Part shown: positions 39,940-48,962 of the stretch, one piece after another
Position numbering within the stretch: the first letter of the stretch is position 1
Layout of the letters: the number at the start of each line of letters is the position of its first letter
From: Mycosarcoma maydis
Taxonomy: Eukaryota > Basidiomycota > Ustilaginomycetes > Ustilaginales
Length of the DNA stretch: 64,000 bases
Assembly: GCF_000328475.2 (NCBI RefSeq)
Contig: NC_026478.1
Coordinates: forward strand, 930,001 to 994,000
Direction of reading: 5' to 3'
The notes under the pieces: generated by a model
Told to the model about the DNA's origin: nothing
Databases searched by the model: none
What the model saw: only the letters and a program-made list of their open reading frames with translations
Program-made: the position numbers and the translations under genes

Positions 39940-42232
39940 TTCAAGCTAAGGTGCCAAATAGATGGAAGCGGAAAAACGTCGTTCCAGATTGCAAAAAGGC
40001 AAAGTGAGTCGAGCACAGCGAAAATAGGCGATGATGGTAACTAGGACGAATGCGACCGGAAGGAAGAGCGGAACAACGGGACCGGATGGATGCTGATTGT
40101 GCAGCCAAATCCAGCAAGCGTCGGCCAAGGGAGGAATCAGGAGGGCACGGGTGATATTTGATGATGAAGGGGATCAGAATGAAAGGTGCAGTCAGAAGAG
40201 ATTTTGTTACAAAGCAATCGTGAATCAGGAATCGAGAATCCAGAATCCAGCTGGACCATCAAGCATGCTCTGCTCGTCGCTTGGCCCGAAGGAATTCGTG
40301 TAACGGCTGCCGTACATGCTCGTCGCTTACGGCACTTCGCCAAGCTGACGATTTTGTCTCGGCAGCATCACAGCGAGGGTGACTTGGGATTGCCGCGTCC
40401 AATAAGTTATGACAAGATCTCCCATCACCCGTGACCAAGCCGAAAAAGTGGAAGAAAATTTTAAATAGATAGCCAAGAAAACGGAAGAATAAAGACAAAA
40501 ATGGCAGTAAACTTATTCGTTGATAGACTTTCTCGTCCAGGCCATTCACGATTCGTCAACCGTGATTCGTGCGACACAGCGTGCGTTGGGGTCTGGGCAT
40601 CTCGACCCTATCAACCAGCCATTGAGCTCCTATCACGAATGTCAAGAAGTAGAGCGAGTCGCGCGTCCCGACACAATTGGCAGCCGCAAGTTGGTTGCCA
40701 AAAAACGTTGTGCAGAACTTGACGGAGACGCAAGAGGCGCACGGAACGAGGCTTCCGACGCTCAAAAAGCCGCCGTTCCACCCAACTTGGGCCACCCAAA
40801 CACGAAACCCGATCTTATCGCCGTAACCTAGCGATAGACTGAGCCGATCCCAACACGATCATGAGGCCGCCAGGAGGCAATGACAGTCCGTCTTTCTAAC
40901 ACAGTAGCAGAACTTGTGACTGTGAATGATGACAATTGGAAAGGTGCAGACATTTTTGACTGACTCGTGACTGATAGCCGCTGCTTCTGTGGGCGAGATA
41001 GTGGAACGTCCAAGCGTCCGGCTCCCACATGGACAGACAGAATCACTGCGAAACCAGTGAAGTTTTGCCTGATGAAAAGGATCGACGTGCACCGCCGCCT
41101 GACCTTTGTGTTCAAAACGCCGCCATTCACAATCACGAATTATATTATTTAACTTTACAAATGGGACATACTCCGGCGAAAAGCAAACATAAAGTTGTTG
41201 GTTGCACAGGCACGAGGCAGGGTCGATAGCAAGTCGAGCCAAGACTCGCTGCCCCCATACCGTTGGCGCGGAAAACATCGAAATCAGACCATTTTTGACA
41301 CGGTGAAAGTTCATGATTCACATCTTGATTCGTGATTCGTGATTCGTGATTCGTGATTCGTGATTCGTGATTCGTGATTCGTGATTCGTGATTCGTGATT
41401 CGTGATTCGTGATTCGTGATTCATTTTGGTCAGCCGCCCCATCCACGATTTTCTGTCGCGGAACAGCCACCGACAGCCCACGTTGACCGTCGGCTGGTGA
41501 CCGAACGAAAGATGTTAGGTCGATCTGCGGAGACAGTCGCGCCTAGGCGTCGTGCATTCGTGGTTTTACGTCACGTGCGTCAAGCGTGACAGTCATAAGT
41601 TAGAAGCCTTATACATCATTCACGATTGTGTGGAGGCTGAGTCTGCTGGGCTCTTTCGAGTTCAACGTCGTTGCATGTTGCAATGATCGCTTGTACATAC
41701 CATTACTATCACCTCATAATATAACTGGCCGTTCTCTTTCTCACAGTGGACAGAATCACGCATTTGTGCCGGTGCCCCTGTTGCCCTAAGGAGCGGCGTA
41801 TGGTAACAAAGGCAACATACCACAACCACCGCCGACGGTACGCAACTTGGGATACTTGACAGCTTCGTGAACCATCTCCCACGCAGCGGAAACGAGCAAG
41901 ATCGACGCGCGGCAGCGCGTGATCGACATGTACATCTGATATGTTTGGCGATGCTCACTGCGCCAAAGGATAGCTACACATCCGACGTTTGATCATCAAA
42001 AGCTTATTTTTTGTGACTGACGCCGCTGTGATCGATGCAGGACGAAGCACGACGGCAGATCTGCCGATAATGAGATGATTCGATGATTCACAACTGGCTT
42101 GCGCGACGTTAAAACGTGACTGACTTGACATAACTTTGTCCATGAACGTTGGCGGTTGAACATAAAAAGTGCTCGTCTACCATAGCCTTTCCATGTGTAG
42201 AATAATACAACAAGACGTCGAGTGAGTCTCGA
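39940..42232. other. Intergenic region with heptamer array
   Basis: This 2.3 kb region lies between the ERG5 start (minus) and the GPI14 stop (minus). It holds the CGTGATT array at 41331-41421, single or paired heptamers at 40216, 40541-40575, 41131 and 41619, and TCACGTG-like sites near 41570. No open frame has recognisable features. The left part should be the ERG5 promoter. Confidence 0.55.
41331..41421. repeat. Tandem array of CGTGATT heptamer (13 copies)
   Basis: The unit CGTGATT (bottom strand AATCACG) repeats 13 times without a mismatch, with partial units at both ends (41326-41422). Compared with the array at 36441-36539, the three bases after CGTG are ATT, not AAT. The two arrays are 4.8 kb apart and flank the SLX9-ERG5 pair. 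Confidence 0.97.
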
Positions 42233-43957
42233 TCATTGCGACTTTAGCGTCTTTACAAACACCCCTTTCCTTGGCTGAAGCGCGTGCTTCTGAACATGGA
42301 CCCTGTATCTAGCCCAGGATGACAAGAACCATACCAGTAGGATCATGTGTACCACCAACAGCACAAGGCCGGAAGCCCAGACTCTAGCAAACACCTGCTT
42401 TGCTTTGAACTCGAGCTGGTACGCCTGCGAGAGCCACAGCGCCTGTCCTCCGACCCAGGCTACCAGTGCCAACGCCGTCTCGGCTTTTCCGACCTTGAGA
42501 CTCGGCCATACGAGCGGCAGCAGCCAGAGGAACCAGAGAAAGTATTGGCTGGTACACACCTTGTTCAAGGCAACAAAGGCGATGGTCTGTGCTGTCATGG
42601 CTGCGACCACGTCTCGCTTGCCCAAGTGATAGCCAAGCAGGGTGACGATGACGAGCTGTGGAAGAAAGGAGAGCAACGGCGAGGCGAGCATGCGTGCGCC
42701 TAGTGATGCTGATGCAGTGGGTGAGGTGAAGAGCGATAGATACGTGCTGAGGAAGTACGGGCTGAAGTTGTGCCGGTGATCAGCACGATAGAGGTGATAG
42801 AGAAACGTGTGTTCGATGAACGGCGAGCCCCATATCAACCAGCCGACGACGTTGGCGGCCATGAAAGCGTAGAATGCAACCAAGCCAAATTGCACTCCTG
42901 CTGCATGCTTCGTCCACAAGCTGAGCGAAGTGCGTCGTTCCGGAGCATATCCTGACACGGTAGATCGATATAGGTGAGTGAGAATTGGTACTGCGTAGAT
43001 AACGGGAAAGAGCTTGAGATGGGTTGCCAAGCCTAACAGGATGGGCGCCAAGTAAGCCTCGATTGACCAGTCGAGTACGTTGAAGGCACTCTCCGGTGGA
43101 ATGGCTTGGTACGTGGGGCCTGCACTCGAAGCCTGTTTCTCAGCCACCGCAGCCGCTTCCGCTGTCTCATTTGCACCATTAGCTGTGTGCGAGAACGCGG
43201 GGAGGTAAACTGCTTGAAGTCCAAGAGGCGCCTCCGGGTTGGACTTGAGAAAGAAATAGCAAAAGCTTAGCACGAATAGCCCGACCAGCGCTTCTGACGA
43301 GCCACGAGTGGAGATTTGCGCGATCATCGGGTTGAGGACCCACAACAGGCCGGGGAGATGGACGTAGAGCCCCGCAGTCGAACCTTGTGGACGGCGTCCA
43401 TCCAGAATGAGCCACATGAAGACGGCGCAAAGCAGATCAGAGGCGGCAAAGATATACTTGCCGAAGTTGGTCCATCCAAACAAATGAATAGGGGACAGTA
43501 CCGCTGCTAGGAAAGGAGTATACCTGTATGTCGGCCTAGCATACGGATCACCCAACGAAGCGAACAGCTCGAAGCCGTATTTGGCCAACTGGTAGCATCG
43601 CTTTGCCCAGAGGTACATTGCATCCGAATCATCAGGGTTGAGTCCATCGGCAGGCTGGTGGCTGTTGGGGTCGTTCAGAAGAAGGAAGCGAGCAGCCGCA
43701 GGGAGGATACCTCGAGCACAGTGAACATCGGTGCGCTTGGCGAGGTCGGCGTCGGACTCGTAGTCTGGGTGTCCGACCGTGAGAGACAATGGACATGCGT
43801 CGACAATGAGCTTGGCTGCATCGGAGAAGACGAGATAATCAACGTCCGTATAAGGCACGGCATGCGTAGCATCCTGGTGCCGGCCCCAAAGAAGCAGACC
43901 TGCCCGTAGCAGAATACCAGCGACGATATAGATCCAAGACCAAAGCAACGGCTTCAT
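42233..43957 (-). CDS. GPI14: GPI mannosyltransferase I catalytic subunit (PIG-M/GPI14)
   Basis: A single exon encodes 574 residues, longer than the usual 400-450. The first luminal loop has YTDVDYLVFSDAA with Asp38 and Asp40, the acidic motif of this GT-C enzyme. GDPYARPTYRYTPFLA and FGKYIFAASDLLCAVFMW are PIG-M blocks. Repeated membrane helices follow, including HTFLYHLYRADHRHNFSPYF, the strongest family motif. Extra length comes from an insert in the first luminal loop (HPDYESDADLAKR to DSDAMYLW) and a polar Ala/Glu insert (NETAEAAAVAEKQASSAG). The enzyme adds the first mannose to GlcN-(acyl)PI in the ER lumen and needs a PIG-X/Pbn1 partner. Divergent from SelO. Confidence 0.93.
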   Translation of the reverse strand: MKPLLWSWIYIVAGILLRAGLLLWGRHQDATHAVPYTDVDYLVFSDAAKLIVDACPLSLTVGHPDYESDADLAKRTDVHCARGILPAAARFLLLNDPNSHQPADGLNPDDSDAMYLWAKRCYQLAKYGFELFASLGDPYARPTYRYTPFLAAVLSPIHLFGWTNFGKYIFAASDLLCAVFMWLILDGRRPQGSTAGLYVHLPGLLWVLNPMIAQISTRGSSEALVGLFVLSFCYFFLKSNPEAPLGLQAVYLPAFSHTANGANETAEAAAVAEKQASSAGPTYQAIPPESAFNVLDWSIEAYLAPILLGLATHLKLFPVIYAVPILTHLYRSTVSGYAPERRTSLSLWTKHAAGVQFGLVAFYAFMAANVVGWLIWGSPFIEHTFLYHLYRADHRHNFSPYFLSTYLSLFTSPTASASLGARMLASPLLSFLPQLVIVTLLGYHLGKRDVVAAMTAQTIAFVALNKVCTSQYFLWFLWLLPLVWPSLKVGKAETALALVAWVGGQALWLSQAYQLEFKAKQVFARVWASGLVLLVVHMILLVWFLSSWARYRVHVQKHALQPRKGVFVKTLKSQ

Positions 43958-44710
43958 AGCTCCGAATGTGATGCACCAGAGCTGGGCTGGCGGGCTCGTT
44001 CAATAACGATGGTCACAGTGATGGTGGTCGGTGGTCGAGAGGAAGAAGACCGAAAAGCTCGTCTCAATACTGTTCAACTCGACACAAGACGACGTTTCGT
44101 TGACGAGCTCTGTGGCCAGAGTCACGAGAGGATCTGCAGGTGGGTTTGCAAGCGAACCGAGCAAAGTTGCACAGATGCACATACGTGACACGCCGCGAGT
44201 TCAGAGACGCGATCTTCTCAAAACGCTCCACAAACAGACAAAGGCGCAATCGTGATTCCATGCGGGGAAAAGCCTTAAATTAAACTAACTCGTGACTTAA
44301 CTTATCGTGTATAATAGTTTTGGCCGCCCACTTCAAATGGCCGGCTTAACACTCTTTTGCTTAGCCTCGTGCCTTGGCGTGTGGCCCTTCGCCATCGCCG
44401 CGGTCCGCGCAGATGTCTCCAAGCACGTTTGCGCCGTCATTTCGCACGAATCGTGAATCACGAATCGGTTACTGACCGCCCTCCACCTTGCGCTTGCTCC
44501 GGTGGCTGTGAATAGAATCAAGAATCGTGATTCACGAATAGCTGATTCACTTTCACTCACAGGCGCCATACCAGAACGTGGAGGACGAATTCACACCTCT
44601 TTCAAGTTTACTGGCCATTCTTGTATCAAGCTGCAAATAGCGCAACCACGCCTTTGCTCAGGACTGCACCACCACCAATCTCTCATGGCAGGCCAGCACT
44701 GTAAAGATTC
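43958..44710. promoter_or_regulatory. Divergent promoter region of GPI14 and SelO
   Basis: Contains heptamer copies in both orientations (44447-44467; 44523-44538, where CGTGATTCACG makes a short palindrome) and AACTCGTGACTTAACTT near 44288, related to the inverted repeat at 60945. No gene seen. Confidence 0.45.
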
Positions 44711-47251
44711 ATGTCACTGACCAGCCGACTTGCAGGCATTCGCACCTCTGCATCAACGTATCTCACCAGCGCTACCGCCCGCCTGTCATCGCACCACCTT
44801 CATACGACAGCTCCTCGATTCAACGCCAATATGCGCGTCAGACGATTTGACATTCTGAATTTGCCACTTGTGCCCGCTTCCGAGCGGCTGACGGTCAATC
44901 TACTTGCCGACCCAGTAACTCCAGAGCCTCGTTCCATCGTATCCGTCCCCGACTCTTCCCCTTCTCTGGTGCGCAGATCGCGTCCGGTCGGCCAAGGCTC
45001 TCACTTCAGCTTTCTGTCGCCTTTGCCTCTCTCTTTTCCTTACGACTTTCCGCCTGAGCAAGAAGGCGAACAGTCGCTCGGAGAAAGACATGAGGAGGAA
45101 CGCGAGCAAGATGATCGAGACGATACACAGCTCTCACCGGAGCAGAAGAAGCAAAAGGGCGAGCAAGCACACAAGAAACGCATGCAGGAAGTCGAGCATA
45201 TGTTGCAGCGATACGAGCTGCAACTTGCTGACGAGCGAGACAGTGCCGCTGCAGACGCATCGGTTTCGCCGAGCGGCGGCTTGACCGGCCATGTCCCGCC
45301 GCGTCGGCGCCACCAACACTTCCCCTCTGCTCGCCTGCTGGGTGTTTCGCCTGCGGCTCTCCGCGACTGTCTTCCCCACCTCGATATAGGTGATGCACTT
45401 GAGTGGATTCAGAGCCACAACATGAGCTCCGGTCCTAGCTCATACAGCTCCGGTCCCATCGCTGACGTCACTTTGACTGACGCCACGTCACCCGAGGCTG
45501 CTGCTCGCAAGACGCTCAGCGACTTTGTTTCTGGTCGACTGATAGGAGCTCGTATCGGCGCAAGCCCTGATGAGCTCGTACAGGACGACCGCGCCGGATA
45601 CGGTACCAGATACATGCGCCTTCGCGAGAAAGTCATCAATGGCCAACAGCACGAGGAGCCCTCGGAGGAGCGCACGCTTCGCCGCTTAGCCGAACTCGAA
45701 AAGAAACGCGCTTCTGCCGACTCATCTGACTATGCTCCGTGGTCTCTGTGCTATGCGGGCCATCAATTTGGCGTTTGGGCTGGACAGCTTGGCGATGGCC
45801 GCGCGTTCACGTTGATCGAGACCAAAAACCCCGAGACCAACGAGCGCTGGGAGATTCAGCTCAAGGGTGCCGGTCGAACACCCTATTCGCGATTTGCTGA
45901 CGGTCTCGCCACGCTCACCAGCAGCGTGCGAGAGTACCTCTGCAGCGAGGCCATGGGCGCACTCGGTATCCCGACCAGCCGTGCTCTTTCCATTGTCTCG
46001 CTACCGGAGCTGCATGTCGTGCGCGAGCGCCTCAACATTGCCGCTATCACCACGCGTCTGTGTCCGTCATGGTTGCGCATTGGCTCCTTCCAAATTCACA
46101 GCTCGCGCAACGAGTGGGAGTCGGTCCGTGTACTCGGCGAGTACGTATCTCACGACCTGTTCGGGTTCGAAGACGTTGTCAAGGGTGGACATGTTGGCGA
46201 TGGGGCGCAGCGTCCTGTCTGGGCTCGCCGAATGGTGGAAGAGGTGGCAACGAGAAATGCAAAGACGATCGGCCTGTGGCAAGTGTACGGCTTCATGCAT
46301 GGCGTCATGAATACAGACAACATCGCGCTCACTGGGCACACGATCGATTATGGGCCGTACGCGTTCATGGATCTGTACGATGAAAGCCAGATCTGCAACC
46401 ACTCGGACGGCGAAGGCAGATATGCATATCGACTCCAACCCACTATGGGTGTATTCGCCATCCGAGAGCTGCTGAACGCGGTTGCGCCCGTGGTCGGCTT
46501 CGAGCTCGAGAACAACCGCGCGCCTGCACCCGGCGAGCTTCTTGCAGCGAGCTCAGCGCAGATCGACGAGTGGCGCGAGCTGTGCTCGGACGAGTATTCG
46601 GCCGAGCTCGAGAACGTGTTTACAAACACGCTTCTCGAGCAGTGGAAGCAAGCGTACCGTGCACGACTCGGGCTGCAAACAGAACAAGCCGATGACAAGA
46701 GCGCGCTGATTGACCCGCTGTGTTTGGTTCTGACGGATCTCGATTTCTCGACTACCTTGCGCAGGTTGTGTCAGTTGCCTGCGCTGCTCAAAGCACGCGG
46801 TGCTTCGGCTGGCGACGAGGAGAAGCTCAAAGAAGTCATTGATGCTTTCGTCGCTGGCGACGTCAATACAGGTTTGGAACCGTGGTACGATGTTTCGATT
46901 CTCCCCGAATACATGCGGTCGCAGAAGGAGACGCAGGTGCGCACCTGGCTTCTCACGTACGCTTGCCGCTTGCTGAACGAAGGTCGGGACGGCGATCAAG
47001 TAGCACAGGAGATGAAGACGAAAAACCCACGCTTTGTGCTGCGCAACTGGGTCACCAACGAGGTTGCAAAGCGACTCGAAGACTTGAATGAGACTGACGC
47101 GCTCGCTAAGGTGCTGGAGATGGCAACTCATCCATTCCAAGATTGGGGTCTGCCCAGACAAGGAAAGTCGGCAGAAGAGGTTGCAGAGGAAGCGCGCCTG
47201 TGTTCTCTTGGTCAACCGTTGACGGGTAATTTGCCTTCGTGCTCTTCCTGA
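44711..47251 (+). CDS. FMP40: SelO/YdiU-family protein AMPylase, mitochondrial (Fmp40-like)
   Basis: A single exon encodes 846 residues. The N-terminus (MSLTSRLAGIRTSASTYLTS, with more Arg, Ser, Thr and no acids for about 50 residues) is a mitochondrial presequence. A charged low-complexity insert of about 100 residues precedes the kinase-like core. YAGHQFGVWAGQLGDGRA, then QLKGAGRTPYSRFADG with Lys385, and MNTDNIALTGHTIDYGP with Asp536, Asn537 and Asp546 show the SelO spacing. In SelO, ATP is bound inverted and AMP is transferred to protein Ser/Thr/Tyr in redox control; all key residues are present. The protein ends in PSCSS: a Cys near the end, where animal SelO has selenocysteine. The 3' end overlaps the JmjC gene. 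Confidence 0.94.
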   Translation: MSLTSRLAGIRTSASTYLTSATARLSSHHLHTTAPRFNANMRVRRFDILNLPLVPASERLTVNLLADPVTPEPRSIVSVPDSSPSLVRRSRPVGQGSHFSFLSPLPLSFPYDFPPEQEGEQSLGERHEEEREQDDRDDTQLSPEQKKQKGEQAHKKRMQEVEHMLQRYELQLADERDSAAADASVSPSGGLTGHVPPRRRHQHFPSARLLGVSPAALRDCLPHLDIGDALEWIQSHNMSSGPSSYSSGPIADVTLTDATSPEAAARKTLSDFVSGRLIGARIGASPDELVQDDRAGYGTRYMRLREKVINGQQHEEPSEERTLRRLAELEKKRASADSSDYAPWSLCYAGHQFGVWAGQLGDGRAFTLIETKNPETNERWEIQLKGAGRTPYSRFADGLATLTSSVREYLCSEAMGALGIPTSRALSIVSLPELHVVRERLNIAAITTRLCPSWLRIGSFQIHSSRNEWESVRVLGEYVSHDLFGFEDVVKGGHVGDGAQRPVWARRMVEEVATRNAKTIGLWQVYGFMHGVMNTDNIALTGHTIDYGPYAFMDLYDESQICNHSDGEGRYAYRLQPTMGVFAIRELLNAVAPVVGFELENNRAPAPGELLAASSAQIDEWRELCSDEYSAELENVFTNTLLEQWKQAYRARLGLQTEQADDKSALIDPLCLVLTDLDFSTTLRRLCQLPALLKARGASAGDEEKLKEVIDAFVAGDVNTGLEPWYDVSILPEYMRSQKETQVRTWLLTYACRLLNEGRDGDQVAQEMKTKNPRFVLRNWVTNEVAKRLEDLNETDALAKVLEMATHPFQDWGLPRQGKSAEEVAEEARLCSLGQPLTGNLPSCSS

Positions 47252-48600
47252 TCGCCCGCATGTTTCTCTGTCCTCTGTTGTGCCTCGAGGAACTGGCATT
47301 GTTCCACCATGGCATCTAAGAGTGACTTGCATGTTTGTGCTGTCGTTCGTATAACAGGGTCCAACCACCTCGCATCCTCTCTGTGCTCGAAATCGTGCGT
47401 GAGCGGCAGCAGTTGTTGGCTCATCCAAGCCACGTGCGGACGCAGGGCAGGCTCGGTTGGTAGGCTGGTCAGATTGCGCAGAAGCATTTGCCAAAATGCG
47501 TGCCATGCCCAACCGGCATCTTTGACGGCTACGTCTTGTACCAGAGCATAGAATTCGCGCTTGGAATCGTGGTGAGTGCTGCAAGGCTTGTTGGCCAGTA
47601 TCTCCCTTACGTCGCAGAGCGACTGCTCGACATGCTGTAGCTCTTGGACAATTGAATGGTAGAGTGAAGCGATGTTGTGCGAGTTGCACCAGTTGCGGTT
47701 GATCGAGATGCAGTCGGTGAGGTTGTGGACTTGGTGGTACCAGTTGGATGGGATGAAGATGGTTTCGTGCGCATGTTGCGTGATGACCTGCATGTGTGCA
47801 AGCGCGTCTGCGAGATGCGGGTAGTCTTTTCGATCAGCCTCGTTCAGGGTGCACAGGAGCGTATCGATGTCTGGTATCAATGGCGAAGTGGAAACACGTG
47901 GAAATCGACGTAGAGCTGGAATCGTGTGCGGTGGCAACAAAAACCACTTCTTGACCCCAACTACATTGGTCGACCAAGAGTAGGATGTGTACACGTCGCG
48001 ATGAAGCAGTGTTTGAGAACCGCACGTTCCAGCGTAGACGAATCGAAAGTCATCCTGCTGCGCATCTTGTCCACCACTACAATCGCGAGTCGACACGTTG
48101 TTCATCCAGTCGTCAGCGAAGATTTCTGGTACGACGTACGGCTCCTTCGTACCTGGCTGACCGCACGTGGACGAGCGCAGCTGTCGGATGAGATGCCAAT
48201 CTTTGATGTATATCGAGCGCACATCTGCCAGATCCCCACGCCGAAAAGCTTGGATCAGATCAACAGCGTTGGAAATCGTCATATCTGACCGATCTTCTTG
48301 GACCTTGCAAGAGGTGCGATCGAGACGCGCCACAACCACAGGTGAGACATGTGTTCCGTAGTGCCACTTTAACGCCTCCCAGTTGACATGCTGCGTTTCC
48401 GATGCCGATGAACCATTGCTCGCCCAACAGTTGGAGTGTATTACATCCCAATGCGCTACCAGCGCACGAGGCAGAATACATGGTCGATTGGGTATCAAGC
48501 ATCGTTGACGAAATTCGGCGTACGAGGGCACGTCGCAAAAGTGGATCAGCTCGTCTTGATCTCGAACGTGCAAGCCTGCTTCCTGTATGGACCATGTCAT
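47212..48600 (-). CDS. JmjC-domain 2-oxoglutarate oxygenase, JMJD4-like
   Basis: A single exon encodes 462 residues from the ATG at 48600. The frame is open to a GTG at 48684, but no ATG lies there. FRQRCLIPNRPCILPRALVA (near residue 45) is the usual entry to the JmjC fold. The iron ligands are His200 and Asp202 in LLHRDVYTSYSW and His289 in NWYHQVHNLTD. GVKKWFLLPP between them matches small JmjC hydroxylases. Human JMJD4 hydroxylates a lysine of release factor eRF1; an equivalent role here is inferred from similarity of the core only. The C-terminal 140 residues are helical. The last 40 bp overlap the SelO coding end on the other strand. Confidence 0.88.
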   Translation of the reverse strand: MTWSIQEAGLHVRDQDELIHFCDVPSYAEFRQRCLIPNRPCILPRALVAHWDVIHSNCWASNGSSASETQHVNWEALKWHYGTHVSPVVVARLDRTSCKVQEDRSDMTISNAVDLIQAFRRGDLADVRSIYIKDWHLIRQLRSSTCGQPGTKEPYVVPEIFADDWMNNVSTRDCSGGQDAQQDDFRFVYAGTCGSQTLLHRDVYTSYSWSTNVVGVKKWFLLPPHTIPALRRFPRVSTSPLIPDIDTLLCTLNEADRKDYPHLADALAHMQVITQHAHETIFIPSNWYHQVHNLTDCISINRNWCNSHNIASLYHSIVQELQHVEQSLCDVREILANKPCSTHHDSKREFYALVQDVAVKDAGWAWHAFWQMLLRNLTSLPTEPALRPHVAWMSQQLLPLTHDFEHREDARWLDPVIRTTAQTCKSLLDAMVEQCQFLEAQQRTEKHAGDQEEHEGKLPVNG

Positions 48601-48962
48601 CTTTCTTTCGGCGCCGTCCCTCGGTGCAGTCGTGAGTGTCGCGTTACGAGACGGCCAGGTATCGTGTCTAGTCAGGAGAAGCACTCACGACTAAAAACCT
48701 CCCACTCGAATTCGCTCTTCTCGGAACTCGGCGCTTCCCGGCTCAACAAGGAGAGCGACACTCACGACTCGTAGCTCACGACTTGCGTGATCAGACCAAC
48801 ACATTGTAAGTAGATGCAGAGACACGCTATCAGACCTAGCATCCATGCAAGAGGAGTCGGATGAAAGGAGAACACCCGTTGTACAATAAGATTATTATAA
48901 AGCCATCCACTGTGTCAATTGAACCCAATCTCGGAGCCCTGCTTGGAAGCGGGTCCAGTGCG
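48601..48962. other. Region between JmjC start and ULP1 stop
   Basis: No gene seen. It carries several CACTCACGACT-type motifs (48683-48695 and 48769-48785), which share the TCACGA core of the dispersed family. It must contain the JmjC promoter and the ULP1 3' end. Confidence 0.4.

Noticed and set aside
36441..41421. CRISPR array
   Set aside because: The repeats are 7 bp, directly adjacent, with no spacers, and the organism is a eukaryote.
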